DNA of 64,000 bases from Plecoglossus altivelis (taxonomy: Eukaryota > Chordata > Actinopteri > Osmeriformes > Plecoglossidae): assembly GCA_036571765.1 (NCBI GenBank), contig BROE01000013.1, positions 6,705,008 to 6,769,007 of the forward strand, in the 5' to 3' direction. This document shows, one piece after another, positions 38,504 through 50,740 of this stretch (position 1 is its first letter; every line of letters begins with the position of its first letter). The position numbers and the translations under genes were made by a program. The notes beneath the pieces were generated by a model. That model had not been told where the DNA came from and did no database searches. It worked only from the letters and a program-made list of their open reading frames with translations.

Positions 38504-40159
38504 GAGCCAGAATAGACAAGCCAGTCTAGGAGGCGGGGAGGCGGGGAGCACTTCCTCACCAGCAGGCCTGACATGCTGGACAGATGACCTTTGCCCCCCC
38601 TTGCCCCACCCCCTCCCCGTCCCAACTCACCTGCATGTCAGGGCCCCTGCTCCCCTGGCTCCTGGGGGGTCCCAAGGTTAAGCTTGACACAGCAGTCCTG
38701 TGTTGTTTTGGCCATTGGGGCACTCACACATCAACGCCACCCAGTCCCTTAGGAAGCCAGAGGAAACGAAAATGTGTGGACTACAGTGCACGCTGGGATC
38801 AGTAGGCCGGGCTTGTTTCCGTCTTCCCCTCTTCCCTCAAATATAGATTTTTCCCTCCTCATGCCTCTGCATTGATTTATGAACATTCATTTGTCCTCTA
38901 TATGTAGATATTGCAATACTAGAAAGGGGGGGAAGGGGTGTCTGTGTGAGAGCGGGAGTGGGGGGGGGGGGAGATTGAGTGGCGTCTTAAATAAACGACG
39001 CACAGGGCCCATTCCCAACGAGGCCGTCCGCACGATCCATAATTGATCAAGAAGACGGAGTGTGGCGTGGACCCGCGTTGCTGGCCGTCCCTGACAAACG
39101 ACCAAACACGACCCGCAGAGCTGACCTACACAGAATCAAAAAAATAAAAAAAACACGTTGGGGGGGTGGATTGGTGGTCCATGCCTCTCGTTTGATGAGC
39201 GATGTTAAACAACAACTGGACCGCCGGGCAATTATCATGATTGGAGTGCGGTGCATTGTGAAGGGGTTTGAGTGCGTGTGTGTGTGTTGGGGGGACGACA
39301 AAGAAGAGGAAGGAGGGGGGGGAGGGGGTAGCTACACTGGCCACCGGGGTCCAGTCCTCATTAGCATGCATGCTTTTACAGGAGTGAGGGCTGGGTTGGA
39401 CCAAACAAGGCCAGCCTGTCAATGCTCTCCACTTTATTTATTAGTAAATAGAGACAGATGGAGAGGAGGAGGTGGTATTGACTAACCATAGCCTTTTAAA
39501 CAGGAATCAATGACAGGGGTGGAGCGCTGAGACAGGGGCATTAACTCAGTAATATGGGCTTATGAAATGACTTCTCTGTACCAAGCGAGGGGATGTGGCT
39601 CCGATCTAAGTGGACTGGCCCTACAAGGCCCCTTGCCTTTGTTTTGACTGGGGGGTGGGGCAGGGTGGGGCGGGGCAGGTCTGGGCTGGGCGAGGCGGGC
39701 AGGGTGACACACGAGCGCCCCTGACAACAGATTTATAAGCGGAGGCAATGCAGCATCGATCACATTGATTGGCCACGTTCGGGAACGTTAGCGGTTTTAT
39801 TTTAGTGGCAGAAAAGCATTACCGGGTAGCGGGCTTGTGAGGCCTGTGGTCGGGAAGGTACGTCGATGGGGAACGTGTGTGTGACAGTCTGGTCAAGAGG
39901 GACAAGGGAGGGTCATGTAGCCCCCTGTGTGGAACACACCACACCCTCCTCACACACCCTTCTGCCTCCTTTGTCTCAGAAGGGAATGCTCAGCGCTGTA
40001 GCGCTGCCTCCGATCCTGCACGACGCCACAGCCACTGAGCTGGGGGCAGAGGGGTGACCACATGCATCAGCGTGATATAGTGACTACTCCTCACATCCCA
40101 ACATCCCACTGCCAGTGATTTACTGTCTAAGACCCTCTGTGGCCTAGAGAAAGTCAACA

Positions 40160-41045
40160 GATAGATGGTTGGAGAGAGAGAGAGGGAGAGGGAGAGAGAG
40201 AGAGAGTGAGAGAGAGAGAGGGAGGGAGGGAGTGTGTGTGTTTTAGAGTTTGGTGTCCAGGAGGAGCGAGGCTGAGCTGAAGCTGCTGTCAGAGGTCATC
40301 TTCATCATCTATATTAATGAGCCTTTATCACTGGCCGGTGCTCCGCTGGCTCTGCTCTGTAATCCAACACGGGACAACTCATCCCCCCCCCCAATAACCT
40401 GGCAACCCAGCTGAGGGACCGGCTGAGCCTGGGTGAGCCACTGCCTTAAACCACCTACTGCAAGGCAATTAAGAGTTTAACCTGGATGCAGCAGGAGCGA
40501 TCCAGAGAGAGCTTCTCCTCAGGCTCCAGGCAAATAGAGAGAGATAGAGAGGTGAGTGAGAGAGAGGAGAGTGAGGGGAGCGTGAAAGAGGGGAGAGGGG
40601 GAAGAGACAGATAGAGAAAGACAGAGAGGGAGAGTGACAGTGCGAGGAGAAAATAAGAGCAGGAATCAAGGCACAGGCTTTGAGATAAAGACAGAGAGAG
40701 TGATAAGATGGAGAGAGAAAGAGAGAGCGAGAATCAAAGAGCAGAAAGACTAGACTAGGAACAGAATAGACAGGGAGAGAGGGGGGAGCAAAAACAAGAG
40801 TAAGGTGAAGGAAGTGGAGGTAACGATAGACTAGGCATCGGTGAAACAGGCTAGAGAGAGAGAAAAGGAGAGAGGGTTAAGAGAGGTAAAGTGAGAGAGA
40901 GGTAAAGACAGAGAGAGGGGCTGCTGAGTCGAGAGAGGTAGAGAGAGGGAGCAGGGTTAAGAGAGGTAAAGAGAGAGAGATAGAGGGAGCAGGTGGTGAG
41001 AGTTAACTCAGCCGAGTGTGCATAGCATCGCCTCCCAGAGAGAAA
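40160..41045. repeat. purine-rich (GA-rich) region
   Basis: Almost 900 bp in which one strand is dominated by GAGAGA, GGGAGA and AGAGAGGTAAAG words, interrupted at 40245-40500 by unique sequence. Within 40850-41000 the word AGAGAGGTAAAG recurs several times, hinting at a degenerate minisatellite. No gene. Confidence 0.75.
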
Positions 41046-43777
41046 GGTCACCTTCTCTCTCTGAGGACTGCCTTGAATAAAGTCCCCTATCCCATGCTTT
41101 CATAGGCAAACAACCTTCCCTGCTCTTTATTAACTAAATTTGAGCACTTTGACCGCAGGACAAAAATTCAATATTTTCCCCACCAAATATTTAGAGCAAG
41201 CAAATAAACAGACAAATAAATAGATCCCTCTTGCCACTGTGAGGGCCGGCCAGGCCCCTGGATGTAATTTGATGGGCCAGTTATTTGAAGGCCCAGAGCC
41301 TAGAGCTATTCCAACGTTCATTTGAAGAGCTGTCAATCAAAGCATGGAGGGGTTGTAGTTGTGGATGTGTGTCTGGGAGAGAGGGAGAGAGAGGGAGAGA
41401 GAGGGAGAGAGAGCATCACCCTCTGTCCGTGGATCTGTCCTCAAGGTTAGAGTAGATAAGGTGAGAGCGCCTCTCCTGATGAATACATCATGCCCCCCCC
41501 CCCCCCCCCCAACAACACCACACACAACACACAACTCCTCTATCCTCCGGTCCGTCCGTGCTCATCACTATAAAGCTTCACGCTGGCCAAACAGTCACTT
41601 GTGGCTACAACACTTCAACGTTCACACATAATGTAATCGTCAGAATGTCTTAATTCAGCCAAGCCTTTTATCCAGAGGATTCTTATACATGCAGTGGGTT
41701 TGAACCTGAAACCATGTGATCTGCAGTGAAGTAAGGCTGCTTGTCCTGGCTAACTCTACATAGCCTGATGAAGTGGTGTCACACACGGACGCTTGCTTTT
41801 GCTGCTGTGTATCCTGTAGCTGGGGCGTCAAGCAGAAAGTCCGGCGACATCAAAAAAGGGTTTCATCCATTTTAGATGAGCTGCAGATGATTCAGTCATG
41901 CCTGGCCTGTCAGTAGGCCGTTTTGGCAGGGGAGAAAGGCTACCCACATCGAGTCCCACTAATATGAATGGAACAGTGCTAACTGGGCTAACAACATTAG
42001 CTTTCAGCTTGGAGGAAAAAGACAGAAATAAACACAACTGCTACAATGCTGCACTGGGGAACAGAGCTCAAAGACCGTGTTGTTTTGAATGCGAACGAGG
42101 GGAGAGGAACCGAGGACTTCACTGGCTAAAGCTTCAGACGAGCTGGAGAGGAGGCGAGGTTGAAGGGAGCTAGGGAGTTGGGAGGATGGAAGCGTTTGGA
42201 TGGGGCCCTCTGGAGACAAGGGGTCCAGGGCCGGACATGTCTGTCCACACAGGGAGAGGAGGAAAGTGGGTCAAAGGACTTCAGTGGCCACTAGCGAAGA
42301 TCAGAGAGAGAGTGAGAGGAGATAGAGAGGAGATAGAGGAGAGAGAGAAGACGAGGAGCGACCCCGAGAGAGACGCTGGGGGGGGGTGGGGGTGGGGGTC
42401 TTGTTCTGCGACCAGAGCCAGGCCACAGCGGCGTCCCACAAACGTGCTCCAAATTCAGCCATATCACTCTTTGATCTCCCATCACCCCCACAGATATCCC
42501 CTCCCCTCCCCATCCCTCCTCCCCCTCTGGAGCTCATTAAAGCCATTCAGTCGTCGGGATCAACAACAACAAAATCAACAACCGCGACAACGGTAGAACT
42601 TCACTCGCTCCGAGTGAAAAGTCTTGACCGCAGCTGCCCTAATACTAAGTGAGAGGAGAGACTGTGGAAGAGTCAGAAGTCAGATCAACTCAGAGAGGAT
42701 GTGAAGTCTGTAGGTCCGGCTGCTTCCTCTCTGAAAAGCAGATTTGGCAGTTGGCAACCCATCTGACCCTTCACTGTGCCCAGCCAGAACGGTACAACAG
42801 CAGGGGTTGGAAAGCAGCATGTGTGTGTGTGTGTTTGTACTTCGTTTTCGAGCGTATCCGTGTGCATTACTGACTGACTGAGGGTGTGTGTTTGATGGTG
42901 TCTGCTTGTGTTTGAAGGGAGTTGGTGGTGGGGGTGGTGGGATGGGGGGGGGTCATAGTAATGAGCTGGCTGGCAGAGCTCAAGGTTTTGACGGCCCTGC
43001 TCATTGTGTGTTACCAGAAGGTGAATGATGTGTTTATCCCACGAGTGAGACTACTGCCTCTACCCCTAAGCATGGTGCTGCTACGCAAGGGAGCTGCTGT
43101 CATGGACTATAACCTACCCATCTGTCAGACTTGACCAAGAGCAGAGAGGAGGAGCGCATGTAGAAGGATGCAAGAGAGAGGGGGAGAGGGGAGAGGAGGA
43201 GGAGAGGAGGAGGAGGTTTCACACAGAGACAAGGGAGAGAGTCACTGCATAGGCAGCTGAATGATTGAGAGGAAGAAAGAAAGCCCATGTCCACCTTTTC
43301 TTTTCCTTTTTTTCCCCAGGGACATGCATCAAGATCCTTGATGGATGGAACTTAAATCATTGTCCGAAAATGTCTGTTCTGTTCCTTTCCTGCACTCGGT
43401 GTGATTTACTGTGTCCACACTGGAACGAGATAAGGAAGAGGGCCTTGCTTCATTGGGGATTGCATAAAACCACTCCATCTTAACAGTTATATAACATTAC
43501 TTGTAATCAGTGGTCTCGTATAACACTGTCTGTAGTCAATCAAGTGGATGCAGTCAGTGTTGAGTAGTGGAGGAGTCTCTCCATGTGACGAATGGGCCCA
43601 GCGCTAGGCCTCTGCTGTCAGCGACCCCAGAACAGTGATGCTATCTCAGCCTGCTCCTGCTATTACTACTGCCTCTCTGCCCCTAGGGCTAACACATACA
43701 CACATACACATACAGACGTGTTCGCACTGACAACACAGAAATGTGTGTTCTGACATGCAGACCGACACATATAGAAA

Positions 43778-43781
<4 letters not shown>

Positions 43782-43811
<30 letters not shown>
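43782..43811. repeat. (CA)n microsatellite
   Basis: An uninterrupted CA run of about 30 bp. Confidence 0.9.
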
Positions 43812-43813
<2 letters not shown>

Positions 43814-44329
43814 ATTCCTCCAAAGCGCACACAAACACAGTGCACCCACCCTTTCACCTGACAGGGATATGACCCCAAACTGATACTTTTCCCACCACAC
43901 ACCTGGTTATTTTATCTCCCCCCCAGCACCTATTGTCAGCCTAATTGAGGCTGAGTTTCAGCCTGCTGACCCCAAGCAGGGACAATGCATACCTGGGCCT
44001 CACCAACGCTGTGTAATTGTCTCTTCAAGTGGGCCTTTTTTCCCCCCTTGAGCCCCAGGGAAGGCAGAACCTTGCTCCATCCATCACTCAGTCACTCAGC
44101 CACTACAGGAAGTAGTTAACATGGCCGACCTCTGGGCCATGGGACGGGGGAGAAGACACCAAGAACAATGGCTCTACTTCATCATCCAACGCACATCAAT
44201 CAATCGGTGGGGCTATGTTTGTTCACCTAATCTAGTTGCTTCACAGAGGGATCAGGGAGGAAAGCTGGCCTAGCCCCTCTTTGTTGGTTTAACACGCAGC
44301 ACAGTAGGATCTCATGGAGATGCGTAACA

Positions 44330-44620
44330 CAACTGTATCATGATGTCATAGAGCTGTTGGGGTGTAACAGAACTGGATTATAATGTCATAGAGCTGTGCT
44401 CGGAGGTCATAGAGCTTTTGGGGTGCAACAGAACTGGATTACAATGTCATAGAGCTGTGCTTGGAGGTCATAGGGCTGTTGAGATGTCAGCACTGTATTA
44501 TGATGTCATAGAGCTGTGATAGGATGTCAGAGAAGCTGTGTTGTGCTGTCAGAGAGCCGTATTTATGCTTGAAAGCTGTCTTGTGATGAGGTGAGAGCTG
44601 TGTTATGATGTCATAGGGGT
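44330..44620. repeat. degenerate tandem repeat field
   Basis: The word TGTCATAGAGCTGT and close variants recur about every 35-60 bp (near 44342, 44384, 44446, 44502, 44600), joined by related spacers such as AACAGAACTGGATTA, which occurs at least twice. Copies vary in length and sequence, so this looks like an old, decayed minisatellite. No gene. Confidence 0.75.
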
Positions 44621-45160
44621 TTGTTAGGTCCTAGAGGAGCTGCACTACCTCTAGCTCTGTCTGAGTAATAGTCTAGTATTAATGTGCGTAAAAGTGAATT
44701 AGGAAAAACTTTTGGGGGAGTTCTGTGTAAACTATACACTAGTTAAACAGTTTAATTGAATCTGGTAGTACGTACCTGATGGAGGTAAATCTGTCCCTCT
44801 ACATGGAAGCACAATGATAACTGCCATGCTTAGAACAGAAATGGCCTCAACTGGAAAGCCTGGGACAGCCTAGACACCAGATCAGGAGGTTTGGAATTCT
44901 GTACACACAATTGGAAAATGTGTTTGCCAGTCTTAAAAAGATGAAGATTGTAAATATGGGTCTTTGTCTATGTGATTGCTGGTATTTCCACCGTGTCAAT
45001 GTGCCAAAGAGGATGAAGTTGTGACAGGACAGGGTGACTGTAAGTCACACAAACCTGACACGCAGCTCTGAAATCACTACTCAAAGGCACACGGGGAGAA
45101 GGTCAAACACACATTGGTGCTGAAGGGTCTTCCAACCGTAAGACTCTCTCATGATGGAGT

Positions 45161-45161
<1 letters not shown>

Positions 45162-45191
<30 letters not shown>

Positions 45192-45203
45192 CACAAACAC
45201 ACA
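45162..45203. repeat. (CA)n microsatellite, interrupted
   Basis: CA repeats with two ACAAACAC interruptions, just beyond the proposed 3' end of fto. Confidence 0.88.
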
Positions 45204-45279
45204 CTCCCACAAATAAAAAGGCATACATGGTCACATGCAAGCAGGAGGTTTGTATAACAGAACACAGTCCTTAAGTCCT

Positions 45280-47152
45280 ATGACATTTTCTGGTTTTATT
45301 TTACTGCCTTTGCATTTATTTGACTGCCTTTACTATTGCTTCAGATAGACAAGCACGGGAGAGGCAAGCACAGAGTGGTCCAACTCAACAAAAGTGCCAT
45401 TCCACAAACAGTCTTCCTGGATAACATACAAAAGATACGGCGAAATCAGCAAGAGAAACATCATTTGGCAACCGGTAACATGAGAAAAAAAATCGTTGGG
45501 GAAAAAAAGTGCATTTTGCCTTTTAAAAATAATTGTATACAGCCTTTCTACTTCATTGAAAACAAGATAGAGAAAAGCAACATTAGGAGGGCTGCTTGTT
45601 TTAGATGACGGCCCCACTTTCCACCATCTAACTTTTCCAACACATTGTGACTGTAGCTGTGGATGTCTGGGAAGGCCTGCAGCGTTACAGAGAAAATGGT
45701 GCTTCACACGTTTTAAGAGTAATTAAAAGCGACTGAACAGCTGTAATTATGGGATGCAGCACTTTTTTTTCTATCGGCACTTTCTTTCATCATCTGGGAG
45801 GAGAGGAGGCCTCGATGCACGCTTCTCTTCTCTCTTCCCTGACGAACGCAACAACATCTCCCAGTACTGCTGTGGGCACACTGTCATACTGAGACACACA
45901 CTCACACACACAGATACACACGCACACACTTGGATACGCGCACACACTTATATGCCCACACTTAGATTCACACACACGCTTTCAGGAGCACCATTATATT
46001 CATCCCTTAATAACACAATCTTTGGTAATTTCATTTCATGCTCCCTACATTTCTGAACAGAGAGATTAACATTTAGGCCTACAGGATGTAGCACAGGTGA
46101 AGTAAAGACTGCTATAATGTACAAGTGAAGGAACTCCACCATTCAACAGCATCACACAGGGTTAAGAGTCAGAAAGCATGTACTATGACTATACAGTGAG
46201 TTGTTTCATACACAAAGCTGGTTAATACATGTGATGACACGTCAAATAATAATAAATACCTACACACTGAATGCTTACTGAATGTAGGTTCCATTTACGT
46301 TAGACCTTTGTAAGACTAGTAGCTGTGCTAGCTGGTAGCGTATTAGCGAAGCACTATTCAGGGTCTTTCCATCTGGGCCTTTCCTGGAACCCCTCCATCT
46401 GTGGGACCCTGGGTGTGCTGCAAGGTAGGGCTGGGTGGGGTCCTGGGCTGGGTGTTAGGTGGGGGGGGGGGGGGTGGAGACCCTGGGTGGGATGCTATCT
46501 GGGTATGGGTGGGGACCTAGGTGGGGTGCTGGATGGGGTGCTAGGTGGGGATGGCTGGGTCCAGGTTGGGGTTGGTGGATGGGGCTGTGTGCTGAAGCTG
46601 TCTAACCCAAACAGACATGAACATAGGGCAGGAACATCTTCTCCCTGATGGTCTGGGGCATTTCAAAGGAGGCGGGGACTCTCCTTCCATGTGTCACTCT
46701 CTCTCTCTCTTGCTCTCTCTCTTCTTCCAAGCCGCTCTGTCGTTCACATCCTGTCAGGAGCGGAGACACAGCCTGATCATCCCTCCATCCCCAGCCTGAT
46801 GATATGTGCGGGCAACGTGTCAGAGAAGTGTTAAAGGAGCCAGGGTATGGCCTGGACACAAACGTATTAACAGTGACATAAGCAGAGAGGCAGGAAGAAC
46901 ACAGTGCCAGGCAGGCCCCGGCAGACTAGAGAGTGAGGAGTTCCGATGTCAGACAGACTAGACAGTTTAAATATATTTCAGCTTGAGTCAGGTGGAGAAC
47001 TGACACTTAAAAATGATGTGTCTGTTATAACTGAGTTTAGATCTGCATGGAAAATAGCTAAGGGGAAGAAAAAAAACTTTAAAAAAACACTCTTACACGT
47101 ATAAATGTGCGTCTGAGTGTGCAGGTACCCGAGAGTATGTTTGTGTGTGCGC
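45280..47152 (-). other. fto: putative fto 3' UTR (minus strand)
   Basis: The region downstream of the fto stop on the minus strand, reaching the first clear canonical poly(A) signals at 45315-45320 and 45295-45300. That implies a 3' UTR of roughly 1.85 kb if no downstream intron exists. It contains CA repeats near 45895-45975 and a poly-G stretch near 46460-46474 (+ strand). A 90-codon + strand frame at 45336-45608 lies inside it and has no recognisable domain. The exact end is not visible. Confidence 0.5.
45295..45320 (-). terminator. fto: fto poly(A) signals (two AATAAA on minus strand)
   Basis: Read on the minus strand, AATAAA occurs at 45320-45315 and again at 45300-45295, 20 bases apart, with T/G-rich sequence (GTGTTCTGTTATAC) beyond. 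They are the nearest canonical signals found downstream of the fto stop. Confidence 0.55.
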
Positions 47153-47297
47153 TCACCTCCAGAGGAGGGACTCGACCCTGTTGATGATGTCAGCCAGGTC
47201 AAAGGGCAGCGGCATGGCGGTGTCGTCGAGGCCCCAGAAAGGCCGATCCACCGGGACCTCCTCTGCAGGCAGGCTCTGGGCCAGAGTGGAGTGGCAC
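47153..47297 (-). CDS. fto: fto terminal coding exon (partial gene; C-terminus of m6A demethylase)
   Basis: FTO is a nuclear Fe(II)/2-oxoglutarate dioxygenase that removes methyl groups from N6-methyladenosine and m6Am in RNA. This exon encodes the last 47 residues on the minus strand. After acceptor TTGTTCTGTCAG one base completes an Arg codon, then the frame reads CHSTLAQSLPAEEVPVDRPF and onward through DDTAMPLPFDLADII to the stop TGA at 47155-47153. The R-C-x-S start, LPA(D/E), RP(Y/F)W, DD-x-x-MPLPFDL-DI pattern and the split Arg codon match the last exon of vertebrate FTO (human exon 9, about 50 residues). The catalytic residues lie in upstream exons outside the window. The last residues diverge from human, ending LLWR. 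The gene converges on irx3, as in mammals. Confidence 0.92.
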
Positions 47298-47919
47298 CTG
47301 ACAGAACAACAGCACAGGTCAGCTCCTCCTTAGTCTCCTCTCAGGCCCACACACCAGCTGGACACTGGGTCCATACCTGGACACACATCAGACACATTCC
47401 TCTCCGCATCACTGTTTCGTGGATCCTGTTTATTTTGGCGTGCCTCCGAGCACCACACAGAGTGATACCAGGTCACCTGGACACACCTGGACATAGTGTC
47501 ACTAACATGGAACACAAAAGAAATAAACATGATGGGGAAATTCTGCATCCTGGAATCATGGAAAGGCTGTGGCTGGTTTGTGTGTGCGTGCTGTCTGTTT
47601 CATGAGGGGAGAGAAGGGAAACACACACACAGAACAGAAGCGTGTATTTGACCAGGAGGCACGTGAGCGGGTTTCCTCTCCTTTACAACACCTAATAAGA
47701 ATTGGCCCAATTAGACCCTTAGGTGTGTGTCTTCTTCATACCAAACCAGAAGTCTAGTGGATCTCTGTCTGAGGTGATACTTCAGGAATGCGCTTTGTAC
47801 AAACCTATATGACTGTGTTTCCTGTGAATCTGATGAGAAAGCATGTCTTCCAGTGACTTATGTGTCAGTGCTTCTTCACCAGGTGCCCTTGATTAACAGC
47901 CTTATTCATCTCTCCTGCC

Positions 47920-48110
47920 AGAACAAGACTGTGAAAAGAATCCTTTGATGTAGCAACATTACGCTACATTCTTGTGTTAATCGCCTTGTTTATTTTCATC
48001 ATTAATGTTTTCCTGAGATGTGCTAATGTCGGATCAAAATAGCATCTCGGAACAGCATTCATCCTGACTCACACCCCAGAAAGTGGCATGTCAATATTTG
48101 CTGAAGTGAC
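47920..48110. promoter_or_regulatory. candidate intronic enhancer block in fto
   Basis: Unique, AT-leaning block in the last fto intron with clustered motif-like words (TGTTAATCGCC, TTTTCATCATTAATG, GTCAATATTTGC). The spacing of TAAT cores and the lack of simple repeat resemble developmental enhancers. Position inside fto and near irx3 is the main reason for the call. Confidence 0.25.
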
Positions 48111-48769
48111 TTTGGTGGCAGTCAGAACTTGCCACTCTGCTGCCATTCTAGCTGGGACAGATGAAGGTGACCTTTGACTTGGATGTCCAGGGGAAGGTGG
48201 GCTGGGGTGTGCGGGGGGTGGTGTAAAAATGAGAGGACAGGAAGGGATTTGATCGTAGTGCGGTCACAGTTTGTCATTGTTCCTGCCAACATGGACCATT
48301 GACCACTGCTGACTGCTCGGGTTTTGTCCATTTCCTGTCTGTCATCTGCCCACAGACACACACGCTAAACCTCATCCTTACCCCATGGAGCCATCACCCC
48401 AGCACCCACTACCCTGCCTGTGGTAGCCACACAAGAAGGCAAGAGAGAGGTAGAAAGAGGGAGAGGGAGCGATCGAGACAGAGAGAGGAAGGGTGGAGAA
48501 GGGGGTGGGGTTATGGATGGAATGGCAGGGGGCGGTCGGTTAAAGTGGCCGGGGGGACAGTGCCAGTCGCCACAATTTGTGGTTCTATATTTCACCAGGG
48601 CCACTTACGGATGGAGTGTCTTCTGGACTAAGTGCTCTACTTCAGCCCAGGCCTGCCCTCAACAGCTAGTGCATTACCGTGAGAGGACGATATTAACATA
48701 TACCATTCCAATATATCATCCATGCTTCAGATCAGGGCCTGATAATAGCATCTGTTAACATGCACTAAG

Positions 48770-48895
48770 TACCATTATGTAGCACATCACTTCATAAATA
48801 ATACGATTAGGCGACCTTGGGGCTTCGCAACGAGCCGTGTGTTTAAATGTTCTCATTATTTATTTAGGGTGCGAATTAAAGGAAGCGGCACTTCA
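48770..48895. promoter_or_regulatory. candidate intronic enhancer block in fto
   Basis: About 125 bp of unique sequence with CATAAATAATACGATTAGG and TCATTATTTATTTAGGG, plus CpGs (GCTTCGCAACGAGCC) between them. It is bordered by repeats on its 3' side. Low-confidence inference. Confidence 0.22.
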
Positions 48896-49575
48896 GAAGG
48901 GGTGTGGGGGGGTGGGGGGGGGCAAGTAGGCCTGGCATAAATATCCAGCAGGGCAGGACTCCAACTGACATGCGCACGCACACACACACACACGCCGCAA
49001 CACACCGCGAAAACACACACGCAGGCATGTTCTGCTGACATCAGCGAACGGGTACCGTAGGCCATGGGAACACAGGCCTTTGATTCGGGACGATTAAGTA
49101 TTCATGGTGCGGGGCAGGGAGAGGAAAACACCGGCCTCTTTTTCTGCTCCCTGTGATCTGAGGAGAGGATCCACACACTAAATGTCTGCTGAGGTTCATT
49201 AAGGACTTTGGGTTCTATCAATCAAAGCAGGAACCTGGCGGTTTCTGGATGCCCCACAGTTAGAGGGTGCTGGATTTGAGGACGGCGTGTCCTATCAAGG
49301 CGTAATGGAAACTGCGAATTTGAACACTCATTTAACACACTCTTTAACGCCGGCCTCACAAGCTGTAAATACTGTGGCTTCGCTGGACTACTAACATGGC
49401 ATGAAGCAAATCAATATCCTCGCCAAGTACCATAAGCTCTCTGGACTCCCATAGAAATTCATTGTAAGCCCTGCTAGCTTACAGTTGCACACGCAAACAC
49501 ACACACACGGCAATGCACGTCTTTTCCCCCAGAAAAGTCCACCTTTAAGGTAAGGTCAAAGACAAAGAAGTGCGA

Positions 49576-49577
<2 letters not shown>

Positions 49578-49621
<44 letters not shown>

Positions 49622-49677
49622 AGAGAGAGAGAGAGCGAGTGAGCGAGAGAAACAAAGAAACCGAGAACGAGAGAGAC
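49578..49677. repeat. (GA)n microsatellite, imperfect
   Basis: About 40 bp of pure GA, then GTGG and GCGAGT interruptions followed by more GA-rich sequence. Confidence 0.93.
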
Positions 49678-50309
49678 TAGCAAAAAAAGAAAAAAAAGGG
49701 AGTAGCTTGGGTGTTTGTGAGTCTCTGGCGTTCCAGCAGGTTAACCCCAGACAGATACGGGCTAACTATCCCATCTGGCGCTCGCTCATGAGAGATTGGC
49801 AATACAATCACTCATTTCAATTTGCCCTGAAACCCAATAGCACAGCAAGCCCCGCTCAAATGGGATGCTAATGTAAAAGGTATCTGGGATTCTATGGCCT
49901 GGATCCCTCCGAGGACCACCTCCACAGCAAGCTGCACTTGAACTGCGGCCGGTGGGGTGAGGGGAGGGGGGGGCATGGAGGGGGAGGGGAGGGGGGGGGT
50001 CTGGAGCTGCAGCACGGGTCCAGGGCCCTGTCTGTGCTCCGGCTAACCACTTTAGCTAAAGTGAGTGTTAATTATGGACAGGCAAAGCAGTCAATAAGAG
50101 GTTAATGTAGGAGTCAGAGGATAAATTCCTTTAAGCATTGCATCATTCCACCGTCTCCGCGACCAACACGGCTGCTCGTAGGTCTCCGGATCAATACGTT
50201 TTACTGTAATGCGCTCCCTATCGATCCCTCCCCCCACCCCGACACACACCGCCCGCCTCCCGCCTTAAATAAAGGGAAGAGAGAGGGAGGAAAGGGAGGG
50301 AGGAGAGCA

Positions 50310-50740
50310 GAGTAAAAGAAAACTGTTGAGAGTAAATAAAATGATTAACCCCTGCTTTCACTTTGTTCTGTTTTTCATCCCTCTCACCCCGATGAAAGCA
50401 CTGGACAAGTGCATGGTGGGATATCATCAGAATCACTATCACCATCATCATCACGGGTGTGTTCCATTTATCCCTCAGCATGTAATTGTGTGCAGCACAC
50501 TCATAGGGCCATACATTAAAAGCCCCCGGGCTCTTAACAGGATGGAAATCCGCCTAATAGACAACATCAGTGCTTCCGACTCATGCAATTACACTGATAG
50601 ATGCGGGATTGTGACGGGCCAGAGTGAAGAAAGATCTCGCTCCGCAGATAGAGAGACAACGCTTATTACATTATTGCTACAGTGGCTCATTTGTAACCTC
50701 TCGGGAGTCTGTGGACGCCATCTAAACGGAGCGTTGTGGA
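50310..50740. promoter_or_regulatory. strongest candidate intronic enhancer block in fto
   Basis: About 430 bp of unique sequence, distinct from the GA- and G-rich flanks. It contains repeated homeodomain-type cores (AAATGATTAACC near 50338, ATGTAATTGTG near 50480, GCAATTACACTGATAG near 50585) and a run of ATCATC/CACCATCATCATCAC at about 50427-50453. CpGs are retained (CCGCCTAATAG, GATGCGGGATTG). A 161-codon + strand frame crosses it but resembles no protein and starts without ATG. It lies in the fto intron about 40 kb from irx3. Confidence 0.33.

Larger units (their letters stand above)
33427..45290. other. irx3-fto intergenic region, distal part
   Basis: No gene is recognised. Unique sequence is mixed with CA, GT, CT and GA repeats, several poly-G or poly-C runs (36938-36953, 38057-38068, 41489-41510), a purine-rich tract near 40160-41045 and a degenerate repeat field near 44330-44620. 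The block at 33820-34070 has enhancer-like texture. Shorter unique patches with similar texture are at about 39165-39255 and 40290-40340. Confidence 0.55.

Noticed and set aside
41690..41720. GGTTTGAACCTGAAACC resembling a tRNA T-arm
   Set aside because: No matching acceptor, D or anticodon arms could be placed around it.
45336..45608. 90-codon + strand frame inside the fto 3' UTR
   Set aside because: No ATG context or domain. AT-rich UTR sequence often yields frames of this size.
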